A stretch of DNA of 64,000 nucleotides, taken from G965212025 sp965237985. GTDB taxonomy: Bacteria > Pseudomonadota > Gammaproteobacteria > Poriferisulfidales > Oxydemutatoraceae. A model generated the notes under the pieces. The model did not search any database. It was given only the letters and a program-made list of their open reading frames with translations, and was not told the origin of the DNA. The stretch covers positions 186,001-250,000 of the forward strand of contig OZ250161.1 in assembly GCA_965237985.1 (NCBI GenBank). Direction: 5' to 3'. Both the position numbers and the translations under genes were made by a program. This document shows, in pieces, positions 17,413-26,770 of this stretch. Within the stretch, counting starts at the first letter, position 1. Each line of letters starts with the position of its first letter.

Positions 17413-18462
17413 ATGCCACGGGGCAGGGAAGGACAAAACCCCGTGCTGATTCGCAGTGAATTTCGTCCTGCCTGGTGGCTGCCTGATTCCCATTCCCAAA
17501 CGCTTTGGGCAAACCTGGTTCGGCCTGTTTCGCGGGTTCACACTGAACTCCGGCGGCTGGAGCTTCCCGATGGCGATTTCCTGGATCTGCGTTTCGCGGG
17601 TCCGCGGGAAGGTCCGATCGCGTTGGTTTTGCCGGGCCTCGGTGGCTCTCTGGACTCTCGCTACGCGGTCGGTATGATGCAGAATCTGGGAGGACAAGGC
17701 TTTTCCTGTGTTTTTATCTACTACCGGAATTGTTCGGACGAACCCAACCGCCTGCCAGGCAGCTTTCATGCCGGAGAAACAGGTGATTTGAATTTTGTCA
17801 TTGAACGACTCATGGTCTGGTATCCCGGCCGCCAGATTGTGGCGATTGGTTACTCATTGGGTGCGAATATGTTGCTGAAATACCTGGGGGAATTCGGCAA
17901 CCGCGCCAGTCTGGCAGCGGCAGTCGCTGTTTCGGTGCCTTTTGACCTTGCGCAAACCGTTGCCTGCCTGATGCGGGGGTTTTCGCGCATTTACCAGGCA
18001 CATCTGCTCCTTGGTGTGAAAAAAAGATTTTTGCGAAAATGTGCGGTGACTCCGATGCCGGGGATTTCCACACAGGAAGTCGTTTCTGCGCAAAGCATCC
18101 GGGAATTCGATGAAGTGGCAACATCCAGGCTACACGGCTTTCAGAATGCCGAACATTATTACCAGTCTGCAAGTTGCCGCCCTTGGTTGCGTGACATTGT
18201 CGTCCCGACGCTCGTACTACAGGCGCGTGACGATCCTTTTTCCCTGCCCGAGTCGCTACCCGAAAACAGTGAATTGTCAGCAGATGTTAGCATTGAAGTG
18301 AGCGAGCGAGGCGGCCACGTTGGCTTTGTTTCCGGGAATTCTCCCTTGCGGCCGCGCTACTGGTTGGAAGAAAGGGTCAGCAGCTACCTTGTTGACGATA
18401 TGCACATCGGCAGGCAGACTTCAGGGAGTGGGAGCGGGAGTTCCCGGCAGGAGATGAACTAA
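17413..18462 (+). CDS. YheT-family alpha/beta hydrolase
   Basis: About 349 residues. Signature sequence FRPAWWLPDSHSQTLWANL near the N-terminus, oxyanion region PGLGGSLDSRYA, nucleophile serine in GYSLGANMLLKYLG, acid in LQARDDPF and histidine in ERGGHVGFVSG, so the catalytic triad is complete. ATG at 17413 chosen; the frame opens at a TTG at 17395. The last 50 codons are part of the five-copy tandem array that follows, and the tail SGSGSGSSRQEMN is unusual for the family. Confidence 0.9.
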   Translation: MPRGREGQNPVLIRSEFRPAWWLPDSHSQTLWANLVRPVSRVHTELRRLELPDGDFLDLRFAGPREGPIALVLPGLGGSLDSRYAVGMMQNLGGQGFSCVFIYYRNCSDEPNRLPGSFHAGETGDLNFVIERLMVWYPGRQIVAIGYSLGANMLLKYLGEFGNRASLAAAVAVSVPFDLAQTVACLMRGFSRIYQAHLLLGVKKRFLRKCAVTPMPGISTQEVVSAQSIREFDEVATSRLHGFQNAEHYYQSASCRPWLRDIVVPTLVLQARDDPFSLPESLPENSELSADVSIEVSERGGHVGFVSGNSPLRPRYWLEERVSSYLVDDMHIGRQTSGSGSGSSRQEMN

Positions 18463-19150
18463 GCGCATATGCGGCCACGTTGGTTTTGTTTCCGGGAATT
18501 CTCCCTTGCGGCCGCGCTACTCGCGCTATTCGTGCTACTCGCTGGAAGAAAGGTGTCAGCAGTTACCATGTTGACGATATGCATGTTCGTTGGCAGGCGG
18601 GCTTTAGGGAGTGGGAGCGGGAGTTCCCGGCAGGAGATAAACCAAGCGAATATGCGGCCACGTTGGCTTTGTTTCCGGGAATTCTCCCTTGCGGCCGCGC
18701 TACTGGCTGGAAGAAAAGGTCAGCAGCTACCTTGTTGACGATATGCACGTTCGTTGGCAGGCAGACTCTAGGGAGTGGGAGCGAGAGTTCCCGGCAGGAG
18801 ATAAACTAAGCGCATGTGCGGCCACGTTGGCTTTGTTTCCGGGAATTCTCCCTTGCGGCCGCGCTTATACTGGCTGGAAGAAAGGGTCAGCAGCTATCTT
18901 GTTGACGATATGCACGTTCGTTGGCAGGCAGACTCTAGGGAGTTGGAGCGAGAGTTCCCGGCAGGAAATAAACTAAGCGCATGTGCGGCCACGTTGGCTT
19001 TGTTTCCGGGAATTCTCCCTTGCGGCCGCGCTACTCGCACTACTGGCTGGAAGAAAGGGTCAGCAGCTACCTTGTTGACGATATGCACGTCGGCAGGCAG
19101 ACTCCAGGAAGTGGGAGCGGGAGTTCCCGGCAGGAGATAAACTAAGCGAA
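18311..19150 (+). repeat. Five tandem copies of the yheT 3' end plus the intergenic RBS region
   Basis: Units start at GCGGCCACGTTGGCTTTGTT: 18311 (inside yheT), 18471, 18654, 18818 and 18985; spacings 160, 183, 164, 167. Each unit contains the yheT codons for GGHVGFVSGNSPLRPRYWLE onwards, the stop, and a ribosome binding site AGGAGAT-AACTAAGCG-ATATG. In the last unit that ATG is the start of the cytochrome b561 gene (ATGTGGACACG); in internal units the same ATG is followed by CGGCCACG, so the junction lies in a short imperfect match between the two genes. Length variation comes from small insertions next to CGCGCTAC. Confidence 0.95.
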
Positions 19151-19151
19151 T

Positions 19152-19712
19152 ATGTGGACACGACTGCAACGCCCGGATGGCAAAAATGGTTTCGCCTGGG
19201 TACTGATTGTCGTGCACTGGGGCGTGTTTGTTCTGGTTTTTACTTTGTTCGTGCTGGGTTTGTATATGACTGGGCTGAATTATTACGACGAGTGGTACTA
19301 TCTTGCTCCTTATTATCACAAGAGTTTTGGCATGCTGCTTTTCCCAATCATTTTGTTTTGGTTTTGCCACCGAGTGCTGGTTCGTCGCCCGATTCGGTCG
19401 CCCGAACTAAAACCTTGGCAGAAAAATACGTCGCGCCTTGTACACCTCGCGATGCTTTGGTTGATTTTCGCCATTGCTTTCACGGGCTATTTGATTCCCA
19501 CAGCCCAGGGCATGCCGGTAGAAGTGTTTAGCTGGTTTCGTGTGCCGGCGCTGCTGGCCGAGCTCCCCGACCCGGAAGATATTGTTGGCGACATGCATTA
19601 TTACTTGTCCTGGGTACTGGTAATTCTGGTTGGACTGCATGCACTTGCAACACTGAAACACCATTTTTTGCATCGCGACCAGACCCTGCTTCGGATGCTG
19701 GGGCGTGATTGA
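19152..19712 (+). CDS. Cytochrome b561
   Basis: 186 residues with four membrane helices (VLIVVHWGVFVLVFTLFVLG; FGMLLFPIILFWFCH; LVHLAMLWLIFAIAFTGYLI; YYLSWVLVILVGLHALATL). Histidines suited to di-haem b ligation lie in VVHWG, YHKSFG, VHLAML and GLHALATLKHH. Pairs with the following yceI gene as yceJ-yceI does in E. coli; thought to move electrons between quinol and periplasmic partners. Its ribosome binding site AGGAGATAAACT is the last copy of a multiplied one. Confidence 0.9.
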   Translation: MWTRLQRPDGKNGFAWVLIVVHWGVFVLVFTLFVLGLYMTGLNYYDEWYYLAPYYHKSFGMLLFPIILFWFCHRVLVRRPIRSPELKPWQKNTSRLVHLAMLWLIFAIAFTGYLIPTAQGMPVEVFSWFRVPALLAELPDPEDIVGDMHYYLSWVLVILVGLHALATLKHHFLHRDQTLLRMLGRD

Positions 19713-19768
19713 TTTCTTAGGCCGGCGGGTTTTATTCCACCGGATTCCGCGCGACATAGGAGGAGACC

Positions 19769-20374
19769 GTGGGGCTTGAAAAATTTTTCCAGAAACATCT
19801 GAGAAGTTTGGTGCTGAACATTGTGTTGGTGTTTTCGGCGTTTCCTGTGGTGCAGGCGGCAGACTACAAGATCGACACAAAAGGCATGCATGCTTTTGTT
19901 CAGTTCAAGATCCAGCATCTGGGCTTTAGCTGGTTGCTTGGACGTTTCGACCGCTTCGACGGTACTTTTTCGTATGACCCGAAAAAAATCGGTGAATCCA
20001 GTATCCAGGTTTCCGTGGCAACAGCGAGCATCGATTCAAACCACGCCGAGCGTGACAAACATTTGCGCGGTGAAAAATTTCTGCAGACCAAAAAATATCC
20101 CAAAGCGACTTTCAACAGCACCTCGTTCAAGAACCTTGGCAACGGCACAATGGAAGTGAAAGGCAAGCTGACCTTAAAGGGCAATACGCGAGTCATCACC
20201 ATCTTGGCAGAGTCCGTTGGCATGGGGGCTGACCCGTGGGGTGGTTACCGTGCGGGGTTCGCTGGAACGACCCGGCTCAGGTTGGCGGACTTCGGAATCG
20301 ATTACAGGTGGCTGTTGTCCGAAGCTTCACAATTTGTCGATATGGAACTGTACCTGGAGGGGGTCAGGCAATAG
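19769..20374 (+). CDS. yceI: YceI family periplasmic protein
   Basis: 201 residues: signal peptide ending VVQA-ADYKID, then the YceI lipocalin-like barrel (HAFVQFKIQHLGFSWLLGRF, FDGTFSYDPKKIGESS, SIDSNHAERDKHLRGEKFL, YPKATFNSTSF, GKLTLKGNTR). The family binds polyisoprenoids. GTG start with a strong GGAGGAG nine bases upstream. Probably cotranscribed with the b561 gene. Confidence 0.92.
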   Translation: MGLEKFFQKHLRSLVLNIVLVFSAFPVVQAADYKIDTKGMHAFVQFKIQHLGFSWLLGRFDRFDGTFSYDPKKIGESSIQVSVATASIDSNHAERDKHLRGEKFLQTKKYPKATFNSTSFKNLGNGTMEVKGKLTLKGNTRVITILAESVGMGADPWGGYRAGFAGTTRLRLADFGIDYRWLLSEASQFVDMELYLEGVRQ

Positions 20375-20502
20375 TTCCCGGCGTTCCGGGTGTGAGGGTG
20401 GCCATGATGACATTGCCGAAGTTCGCTGGACAGCACCGGCCTGCTGCCAAACATGAGCATAGAGGTGCGTTCAGTCCCACTCAGTCGATGTTCAGGCCAG
20501 TC

Positions 20503-20754
20503 TCAAGCTGAATATTCCAGAACGGTGGCGGAAAGCACGATTAGAAACGCCGAAAACACCAAAAAGTTTGCCAGTAGGGGGCGGTAGATTTTTCTCAAGC
20601 TGGTTTCGCCGCGCGCGATTCGCGTCAAGAGGAACTGGAGCATGTTGCCGGCGACCAGTGCTGGGATTGCCAGCAAGACGGTAAAGAAAATCAGACCGTA
20701 CCGGTGCAGTCCAAGGTCGGCGATGCCGGTCACGAAATTGTTCAAGAGGTCCAT
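20503..20754 (-). CDS. Small inner-membrane protein, unknown
   Basis: About 83 residues from the ATG at 20754 (TTG start possible at 20784). Two hydrophobic helices: LIFFTVLLAIPALVAGNML and LLANFLVFSAFLIVLSATVL, separated by a positively charged loop ARGETSLRKIYRP. No family recognised. Divergent from the transglycosylase gene, with overlapping start regions. Confidence 0.6.
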   Translation of the reverse strand: MDLLNNFVTGIADLGLHRYGLIFFTVLLAIPALVAGNMLQFLLTRIARGETSLRKIYRPLLANFLVFSAFLIVLSATVLEYSA

Positions 20755-20777
20755 AGGTTCGTCATCGTGATTATCCT

Positions 20778-22715
20778 TTGTCAAAGAGTACAGTGAAAGA
20801 CGCTTGCCGAGTTTTCCAGACTGGCCTGCTTTTCTGCCTGTTCATCGCCCCTCATACCGGACAGGCGGTGTATCCGGATGCTTCCGGGCACCACCGTTTT
20901 CTGGAAGTCGAAAAGCGCCTGGAAAAGGGTGATCTTTCAGTCTTTGCCAAACATGCCCGGCATTTGCGAGAGCACCCCTTGTTCCCTTATTTGCAGGCCG
21001 CGGATTTGCGCGCTCGAATGCACACTGGGAACACGCATGCGATGGTTGCTTTTCTGAACGAACACCAGGATACGCCATACGGCGAGCGCTTGCGCAACGC
21101 ATGGCTTGCGCAACTTGCGAAAAATCAGCAGTGGAAACTTTTTTCTACCCATTATCTTGAGCCACGCCAGTACGACAGACGAAAACTCTCCTGCCTGGCG
21201 GCAACCGGTCTGCTCAACACCGGCCAGTATGCGCTGGTGCGAGAGGCGGTAGCCGACTTGTGGCTGGTGGCGCATTCTCAACCGAAGGAATGTGATGCGC
21301 CGTTTGCCTGGGGATTGAAAAGTGGGACGATTGATCAAAAAATGGTCTGGGACAGGCTGGTGTCGGTTATGCAGAAAGGCAATGTACGACTGGCGCAATA
21401 CCTGTCAAAGAATCTGGAGACACGCAATCGTGGCTGGTTCCAGAGCTTGAGAGAGGCTTATCGGCGTCCTGAAAAGGTTTTGGCTTCGCTCGGGGAGGGT
21501 TGTCCCAGCCTGTTTTTCAACAGAGACGTGCTTGCCGTCGCCATGAAGAGCTTGGCGCGAAATGACTCACAGGCGGCCGTCCGTACTTGGCAGAACATGG
21601 AGAGAACAGGCTGCCATGACCACTACAAGGCGGGGATAGCGCTTGGTTTTGCGCTGTCGCGGCAACTGTATTCTCAGGAAGCGTATCGGGTCTTTGCCAG
21701 TGTTCCGGCGCAGGAGAGAAGCGGACGGGTTCATCAAGAGATGATTCGTTCTGCTTTGCGAACCGGACAGTGGGCTCAGGTGTTGGAGAACCTGGCGGCA
21801 CTGGCAGCGGAGGAGCGTAAAACCCTCGAATGGCAATACTGGCGAGCGATGGCGCTCGATGCCATTGGGGACATGACAAAGGCCAAAGTGATTTTCAGAA
21901 CCTTGGCGGCAGGAACCGGCTATTTCAATTTTCTGGCGGCGGACCATTTGTATGTGCAGTACAGATGGGCGCCAACGGACGGTGTTCCGGCGAGTGTCCT
22001 GCGCAAAGTTTTATCTCGGGACAGTGTGAAAAGAATACGCATATTGCTGAAGCTGGATCGCATCATCGATGCCCGGCGCGAACTGCATTTTCTGTCTGAT
22101 CGCTTGCAAGAGCCCGAAAAGCGAGCGCTGGCAACCCTGTGTCGGCGTTGGCAGTGGTCGTACTGTGCCATCCGGTCAATGGCTACTTTTCCACACGGCA
22201 GTGAGTACTACTTGCGTCACCCACTGCCATTCGAGGAAACCGTGCGTCGAGCAGCACAGGAAAGTGCCGTGCCTGTCGCTTTGCTCTACGCCGTGATGCG
22301 AACTGAAAGTGCTTTTGTGAAAGATGCGGTTTCCCATGCCGGGGCACGCGGTCTGATGCAACTGATGCCACCCACGGCGCGCAACAGCGCCAGGTTGATT
22401 GGTGCAAAACCTCCCAGCAAATGGCGTATGCTGGATGTCGATTTGAATGTTCGTCTGGGAGCGGCACACTTGGCAAAACTGCGCAGGAGCTTCAGCGAAG
22501 CCATGGTCAGCGTGGCCGCTTATAACGCCGGTGCTGCAAGGGTCAGGTACTGGCTGAAGAACTGGCCACCGCACAGCCCGGAATCCTGGGTGGCCGGGTT
22601 GCCGTTCGGGGAAACACGCGGCTACGTTCGGCGCGTTTTCTTCAGTTACCTAGTGATTCGCCGCCTCCTGCAAAAGCCGGGCATGCGTCTGAGCACATTG
22701 ATGCTACGTGGTTAG
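20778..22715 (+). CDS. slt: Soluble lytic murein transglycosylase
   Basis: Up to 645 residues; TTG at 20778 or GTG at 20793 gives a signal peptide (VFQTGLLFCLFIAPHTGQA). Long alpha-helical superhelical domain, linker domain, then the C-terminal lysozyme-like domain with VALLYAVMRTESAF (catalytic Glu), SHAGARGLMQLMP and AYNAGAARVRYW, ending ETRGYVRRVFFSYLVIRRLL. Cleaves peptidoglycan glycan strands to 1,6-anhydro products in the periplasm. Confidence 0.93.
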   Translation: MSKSTVKDACRVFQTGLLFCLFIAPHTGQAVYPDASGHHRFLEVEKRLEKGDLSVFAKHARHLREHPLFPYLQAADLRARMHTGNTHAMVAFLNEHQDTPYGERLRNAWLAQLAKNQQWKLFSTHYLEPRQYDRRKLSCLAATGLLNTGQYALVREAVADLWLVAHSQPKECDAPFAWGLKSGTIDQKMVWDRLVSVMQKGNVRLAQYLSKNLETRNRGWFQSLREAYRRPEKVLASLGEGCPSLFFNRDVLAVAMKSLARNDSQAAVRTWQNMERTGCHDHYKAGIALGFALSRQLYSQEAYRVFASVPAQERSGRVHQEMIRSALRTGQWAQVLENLAALAAEERKTLEWQYWRAMALDAIGDMTKAKVIFRTLAAGTGYFNFLAADHLYVQYRWAPTDGVPASVLRKVLSRDSVKRIRILLKLDRIIDARRELHFLSDRLQEPEKRALATLCRRWQWSYCAIRSMATFPHGSEYYLRHPLPFEETVRRAAQESAVPVALLYAVMRTESAFVKDAVSHAGARGLMQLMPPTARNSARLIGAKPPSKWRMLDVDLNVRLGAAHLAKLRRSFSEAMVSVAAYNAGAARVRYWLKNWPPHSPESWVAGLPFGETRGYVRRVFFSYLVIRRLLQKPGMRLSTLMLRG

Positions 22716-22863
22716 CACCGTACTCCCATCCTTGGCTCAACCCGGAGACACACCAACCAAGCTCGGCCACTCACTGAAAAACACACTGTGCGCCTGCGCC
22801 CCAGCAGCTTTGTGCCAAGTGGAGGCAGGTAACAGTATCTACGCTGGCTAGAGCGGAGTGTCC

Positions 22864-24141
22864 TTATGCCGCTGAGGCGCTGAGCGCCTGTTCGAGGTCA
22901 GCCAGGATGTCGTCAATGTGCTCAATGCCGATGGACAGCCTCACCATTTCCTCAGTTACCCCGGCAGATTTCAACTCCTCTTCTCCCAATTGACGGTGCG
23001 TCGTGGTGGCCGGATGACATGCCAGGGAGCGCGCATCTCCAATGTTTACCAGACGCAAAATCAGTTTCAAAGCATCGATGAACTTCGTGCCGGATTCCCT
23101 GCCACCGATAATGTCGAAACTGAGAATGCCCGCGGCTTTGCCATCCCGCAAATAACGCTTCACGTTTTTGCTGTCCGGGTGTCCAGGGAGACCTGGATAG
23201 GTTACCCGGGTGACTCGCTCATGTTGCAGAAGATATTCAGCGACAGCCAGAGCGTTGTCACTGTGGCGCACGATGCGTAGCGCTAAGGTTTCCAGACCCT
23301 GCAAGACCAGGAAACTGTTGAAAGGAGAAATAGCCGAGCCCGTGTTACGCAATGGGACGAGCCGAGCGCGACCGATGAACGCCGCTTTGCCAAAAGCTTC
23401 CGTGTAAACCACTCCATGGTAGGAAGGGTCAGGCGTGCTTAAAAGAGGGAAGCGCTCAGGGTGATCCGCCCAAGGAAAGTTTCCCGAATCCACAATGACC
23501 CCTCCGATGCTGTTGCCATGTCCGCCCATGTATTTGGTCAGGGAATGCACCACGATGTCTACGCCATGATCGAAGGGACGGCATAAATAAGGGGTTGGCA
23601 CCGTGTTGTCGACGACGACCGGTACTCCGTGACGATGTGCCATCTCGGAAATAGCGGCCAAGTCTGGGACATCGCACGCCGGGTTGCCAATCGATTCAAA
23701 AAACACGGCCTTGGTGTTCTCGTCAATCAGTTTCTCCATGGCCTCGGCAGAACTGTTCGTGAAGCGGGCCTCTATGCCAATGGCCGGAAAAGTATGTGCA
23801 AAAAGATTGTACGTGCCCCCGTAAAGCGTGGCTGAAGAAACAATGTTGTCTCCCGTACCGGCAATGGCAGTGATGGTGTAATTGATCGCCGCCATCCCGG
23901 AAGATACCGCCAGAGAACCAATCCCGCCTTCCATTTCAGTGACCCGCTGCTCAAGGACAGCGGTGGTTGGGTTCATGATGCGTGTGTAAATGTTGCCAAC
24001 TTCTTTGAGGTCAAACAGATCGGCTCCGTGCTGTGTATCACGGAATGTGTAGGAAGTCGTTTGGTAAATTGGAGTTACAGCGGCGCGCGTGGTTTCCTCA
24101 GCTTGATAACCTCCGTGCACGGCAACAGTTTCAAATTTCAT
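22864..24141 (-). CDS. metY: O-acetylhomoserine aminocarboxypropyltransferase (sulfhydrylase)
   Basis: PLP enzyme of the Cys/Met metabolism family, about 425 residues; makes homocysteine from O-acetylhomoserine and sulfide. The PLP lysine is in VVHSLTKYMGGHG; FETVAVHGGYQAEETTRA at the N-terminus and LACHPATTTHRQL near the C-terminus are typical of MetY. The start was set at the ATG giving MKFETVAVHGG, with AGGA five bases before it; the frame opens 16 codons earlier. Confidence 0.92.
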   Translation of the reverse strand: MKFETVAVHGGYQAEETTRAAVTPIYQTTSYTFRDTQHGADLFDLKEVGNIYTRIMNPTTAVLEQRVTEMEGGIGSLAVSSGMAAINYTITAIAGTGDNIVSSATLYGGTYNLFAHTFPAIGIEARFTNSSAEAMEKLIDENTKAVFFESIGNPACDVPDLAAISEMAHRHGVPVVVDNTVPTPYLCRPFDHGVDIVVHSLTKYMGGHGNSIGGVIVDSGNFPWADHPERFPLLSTPDPSYHGVVYTEAFGKAAFIGRARLVPLRNTGSAISPFNSFLVLQGLETLALRIVRHSDNALAVAEYLLQHERVTRVTYPGLPGHPDSKNVKRYLRDGKAAGILSFDIIGGRESGTKFIDALKLILRLVNIGDARSLACHPATTTHRQLGEEELKSAGVTEEMVRLSIGIEHIDDILADLEQALSASAA

Positions 24142-24977
24142 TGCATATCCTGTGTTGGGCTGGAAACGGAATCTATGCTTACGCAACAAAGCTCCAGCAT
24201 GCTTTTGCTCTTGGCGGTTCTTGGACCATGCTAAAAAAGGTTACACGGCAGCACGAGATTGTATCCATCAGCCCCCCACAATGCAAGGGTTTTCCGGAAA
24301 CCAATCGAGAATTCGAATGAAGGTTTGAATGAAGACGAGGACGAGGAGCATAAAAGCGTTGGACTTGCCAGAGGAGCAGGTTTGCCGGGTCAGGCTTGCA
24401 GCTGGGTCAGGCCTGTAGCGAGCTTTGGCGTGCCCAATCCAGCGGCAACCCCAACCATCGCGCCTTCTTGTCCGGGAGGCATCATTTTTCCGTGTCGAAG
24501 ATTGTGATTCACTGGAATACGGACAATGAGTTTGTGCATCACGAAAGCACAAACACGAGTGACAAAGCGACCTGTGTCTGATTCATGAGAAACGAAAAAC
24601 ATCATAATCGCTGCCAAGCCTTCGACCGATGTGAGCAAAGGGCAGCGAACTGCCGTGGTCAACAGGAAAAAATCACTTCAGGCGCTGTGAACGGAGGTGG
24701 CGGGTAGAGACGGGACAGGTGCCTCCCGGCGGCAACGGAACGGCTGTGGCGTGGTGGCAAGTGTGCCACAGCCAAACGATTTACTGCTGGGGAATCGTTT
24801 ATGGCATCTCGCCCCGATGTCGCAAAAAATGAATCACAGGCAAATTTTCCAGGGTCGATGCCTTAAAACGCACCGCAGTCTCTGCCGCCTTTCATCATCA
24901 GTGATTCTATGGGCGCCGGCAAACCAGCTGATTCATTCGCCGGATCCTTCTGGTTTTGAGCTCATAAAATTTACGCT
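24142..24977. other. Gene-poor stretch upstream of metY and downstream of mrr
   Basis: About 830 bases. A 90-codon frame on the minus strand (24390-24662) is open but matches nothing I know and has no clear ribosome binding site. No RNA gene or terminator was recognised. Confidence 0.4.
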
Positions 24978-26123
24978 TCACTGTTTGCTCCTTCCCATCA
25001 CCAGTGACTCTTCATCAATCTCAAACACATCCGGCGTTGAGCGACGGACACCAAAGCCATGTTCCATCAGGAGCGTCACGAGCTGTTCCCCGTTCATGAG
25101 GGCAATGGGTGTCTTATCTGCTTGGGAGGCTTCTTTGTCAGCTCCACTGCTGAAGTCGCTGGTGGTGATGATCAGGCCTTGTTCGTGGGCTCCCAGGCTG
25201 CCGCGCACCTGCTGAACTACCGGGGCCTGCACATTGTTCTTGGGTTTCCATTTCTTGGCCTGGATGGCCATTTTGATGTGGATAACATCACCCACAACCA
25301 AGGTTCCACGAACATCGATGCCCTTATCTCCGCTGAGTTTAGTGACCTCAACCTTCTCAAAGCCCATTTCGGTGAGGAGCAGGGAAATGAGCGTCTCAAA
25401 CTCGTCTGGGTTCATGGTCGACAGTTTTTTGTGCAGGGACTTTCGAGTTTTGTGATTGTGTTGTTCAATCTGAGACGCCAAGCCAGCTTTCATCCATTGA
25501 CTTAGGCCGATATAGCCTTTTGCATTCTGCACAAAGAAGGGTTGTTCGCCGCGCTTCTTTTGATTCCTGATCTTGCTACCCACCTGGGCGCCCATGGTGC
25601 TTGCGGGAGTCTTTCCCGCCGTAACCAGCCAGCCCTGTTCCTGGGCCTTTGTGGTGATGTCCCTGTAGTACATCGGTTTTCCTTCGCCAAATTCCTCAAG
25701 CACTTTCTGAGCGCAGACTATAAATGAAAATCCCGTAACGGATGGAGCGACTTTCAGTCCTGAGCTTCCCAACGACTTTGGATCCTGGGGTTCATCCTGA
25801 GGTGTCAGGCCAGCTTTCATCCATTGACTCAGGCCGATATAGCCTCCTGTATGCTGCACAAAGAGGGGTTGTTCGCCGCGCTTCTTTTGATTCCTGATCT
25901 TGCTGCCCACCACGGCGCCCATGGTGCTTTCGGGAGTCTTTCCCGCCGTGACCAGCCAGCCCTGTTCCAGGGCCTTTCTGGTGATCTCCCTGTAGTGCAT
26001 CGGTTTTCCTTCGCCAAATTCCTCAAGCACTTTCTGAGCGCAGACTATAAATGAAAATTCCATAACGGATGGAGCGACTTTACAGTCCTGAACTTCCCAA
26101 CGACTTTGGATCCTGGGATTCAT
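24978..26123 (-). CDS. Mrr-type restriction endonuclease with two HARE-HTH domains
   Basis: 381 residues. Two consecutive winged-helix HARE-HTH repeats (about residues 25-110 and 130-220; each FIVCAQKVLEEFGEGKPM, then GWLVTAGKTPxSTMG, KIRNQKKRGEQP, GYIGLSQWMKA) precede an Mrr catalytic domain: DEFETLISLLLTEMGFEKVE, catalytic Asp in GDKGIDVRG, the QxK motif in IQAKKW, then GLIITTSDFS. This is a methylation-dependent or DNA-repair type nuclease. A third HARE repeat encoded just upstream is out of frame by an extra base near 26081, so the ancestral protein was probably longer. Confidence 0.82.
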   Translation of the reverse strand: MNPRIQSRWEVQDCKVAPSVMEFSFIVCAQKVLEEFGEGKPMHYREITRKALEQGWLVTAGKTPESTMGAVVGSKIRNQKKRGEQPLFVQHTGGYIGLSQWMKAGLTPQDEPQDPKSLGSSGLKVAPSVTGFSFIVCAQKVLEEFGEGKPMYYRDITTKAQEQGWLVTAGKTPASTMGAQVGSKIRNQKKRGEQPFFVQNAKGYIGLSQWMKAGLASQIEQHNHKTRKSLHKKLSTMNPDEFETLISLLLTEMGFEKVEVTKLSGDKGIDVRGTLVVGDVIHIKMAIQAKKWKPKNNVQAPVVQQVRGSLGAHEQGLIITTSDFSSGADKEASQADKTPIALMNGEQLVTLLMEHGFGVRRSTPDVFEIDEESLVMGRSKQ

Positions 26124-26370
26124 CGTCAGCTTTCATCCATTGACTCAGGCCGATATAACCCCGTGTATGCTGCACAAAGAGGGGTTGTTCGCCGCGCTTC
26201 TTTTGATTCCTGATCTTGCCGCCCATCTGGGCGCCCATAGTGCTTTCGGGAGTCTTTCCCGCCGTGACCAGCCAGCCCTGTTCCAGGGCCTTTCTGGTGA
26301 TCTCCCTGTAGTGCATCGGTTTTCCTTCGCCAAATTCCTCAAGCACTTTCTGAGCGCAGACTATAAATGA
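25484..26370 (-). repeat. Three tandem HARE-HTH domain copies
   Basis: CAGCTTTCATCCATTGACT on the plus strand marks unit ends at 25484, 25811 and 26127 (spacings 327, a multiple of three, and 316). The unit encodes one HARE-HTH domain and its linker (PKSLGSSGLKVAPSV). The outermost copy is joined to an integrase fragment. Confidence 0.9.
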
Positions 26371-26616
26371 AGGGTCATGACAAGTTAAGCGGGCGGTTGC
26401 GAGTGAGAGCGCGGGGTAAGAGCCAAGACTGAGGCTAGTACGTACTTTTGTATGTGGGCGGTAGTAATCAAGCAACCAGATTTTTGAGCCGTTGGGTTTG
26501 ACGCGCAGTTGTAATCCACCACCATCTGAAAGGGTATAAATCTTCGGTTTCGATTTGGCTCGATCAATTCCCGTATTGGTTAGTGGTTTGGTCGTTTTGG
26601 CTATTTTTAGTAGCAC
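26080..26616 (-). CDS. P4-type integrase N-terminal domain fused to a HARE-HTH domain
   Basis: 178 codons. Residues 1-76 are the arm-type DNA-binding domain of P4-like tyrosine recombinases (DUF4102): IYTLSDGGGLQLRVKPNGSK, IWLLDYYRP, LGSYPALSLATAR. At residue 79 the sequence switches to FIVCAQKVLEEFGEGKPMHY, a HARE-HTH domain, with no recombinase catalytic part. The frame ends SLGSSGL at a stop created by an extra base near 26081, where the neighbouring copies continue KVAPSV. Removal of that base would fuse it to the Mrr gene. It lies about 150 bases from the 3' end of ssrA, a usual integration site for such elements. Confidence 0.75.
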   Translation of the reverse strand: MLLKIAKTTKPLTNTGIDRAKSKPKIYTLSDGGGLQLRVKPNGSKIWLLDYYRPHTKVRTSLSLGSYPALSLATARLTCHDPSFIVCAQKVLEEFGEGKPMHYREITRKALEQGWLVTAGKTPESTMGAQMGGKIRNQKKRGEQPLFVQHTRGYIGLSQWMKADDESQDPKSLGSSGL

Positions 26617-26703
26617 CGCTATTTGGAGTATATGGATGATACTACTATCGGTACTACTATAAAAGTCGGATTTTACGGCACGGTTTAGGATGCCATAGGT
26701 ATT

Positions 26704-26749
26704 AATAAAGCCCTAAAACGTTGTTTTTATTACGTTTTAGGGCTTTATT
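26704..26749. terminator. Perfect 18-bp inverted repeat, likely terminator of ssrA
   Basis: AATAAAGCCCTAAAACGT at 26704-26721 is the exact reverse complement of 26732-26749, with a 10-base A/T-rich loop. Read on the minus strand it follows the tmRNA 3' end by about 22 bases; the downstream arm ends GGGCTTTATT, moderately U-rich. It could work in both directions. Confidence 0.7.
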
Positions 26750-26770
26750 GGTTCTCTTAAAACCTTAAGA

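Noticed and set aside
24390..24662. 90-codon minus-strand frame between metY and mrr
   Set aside because: No family or ribosome binding site recognised; cannot be supported as a gene.
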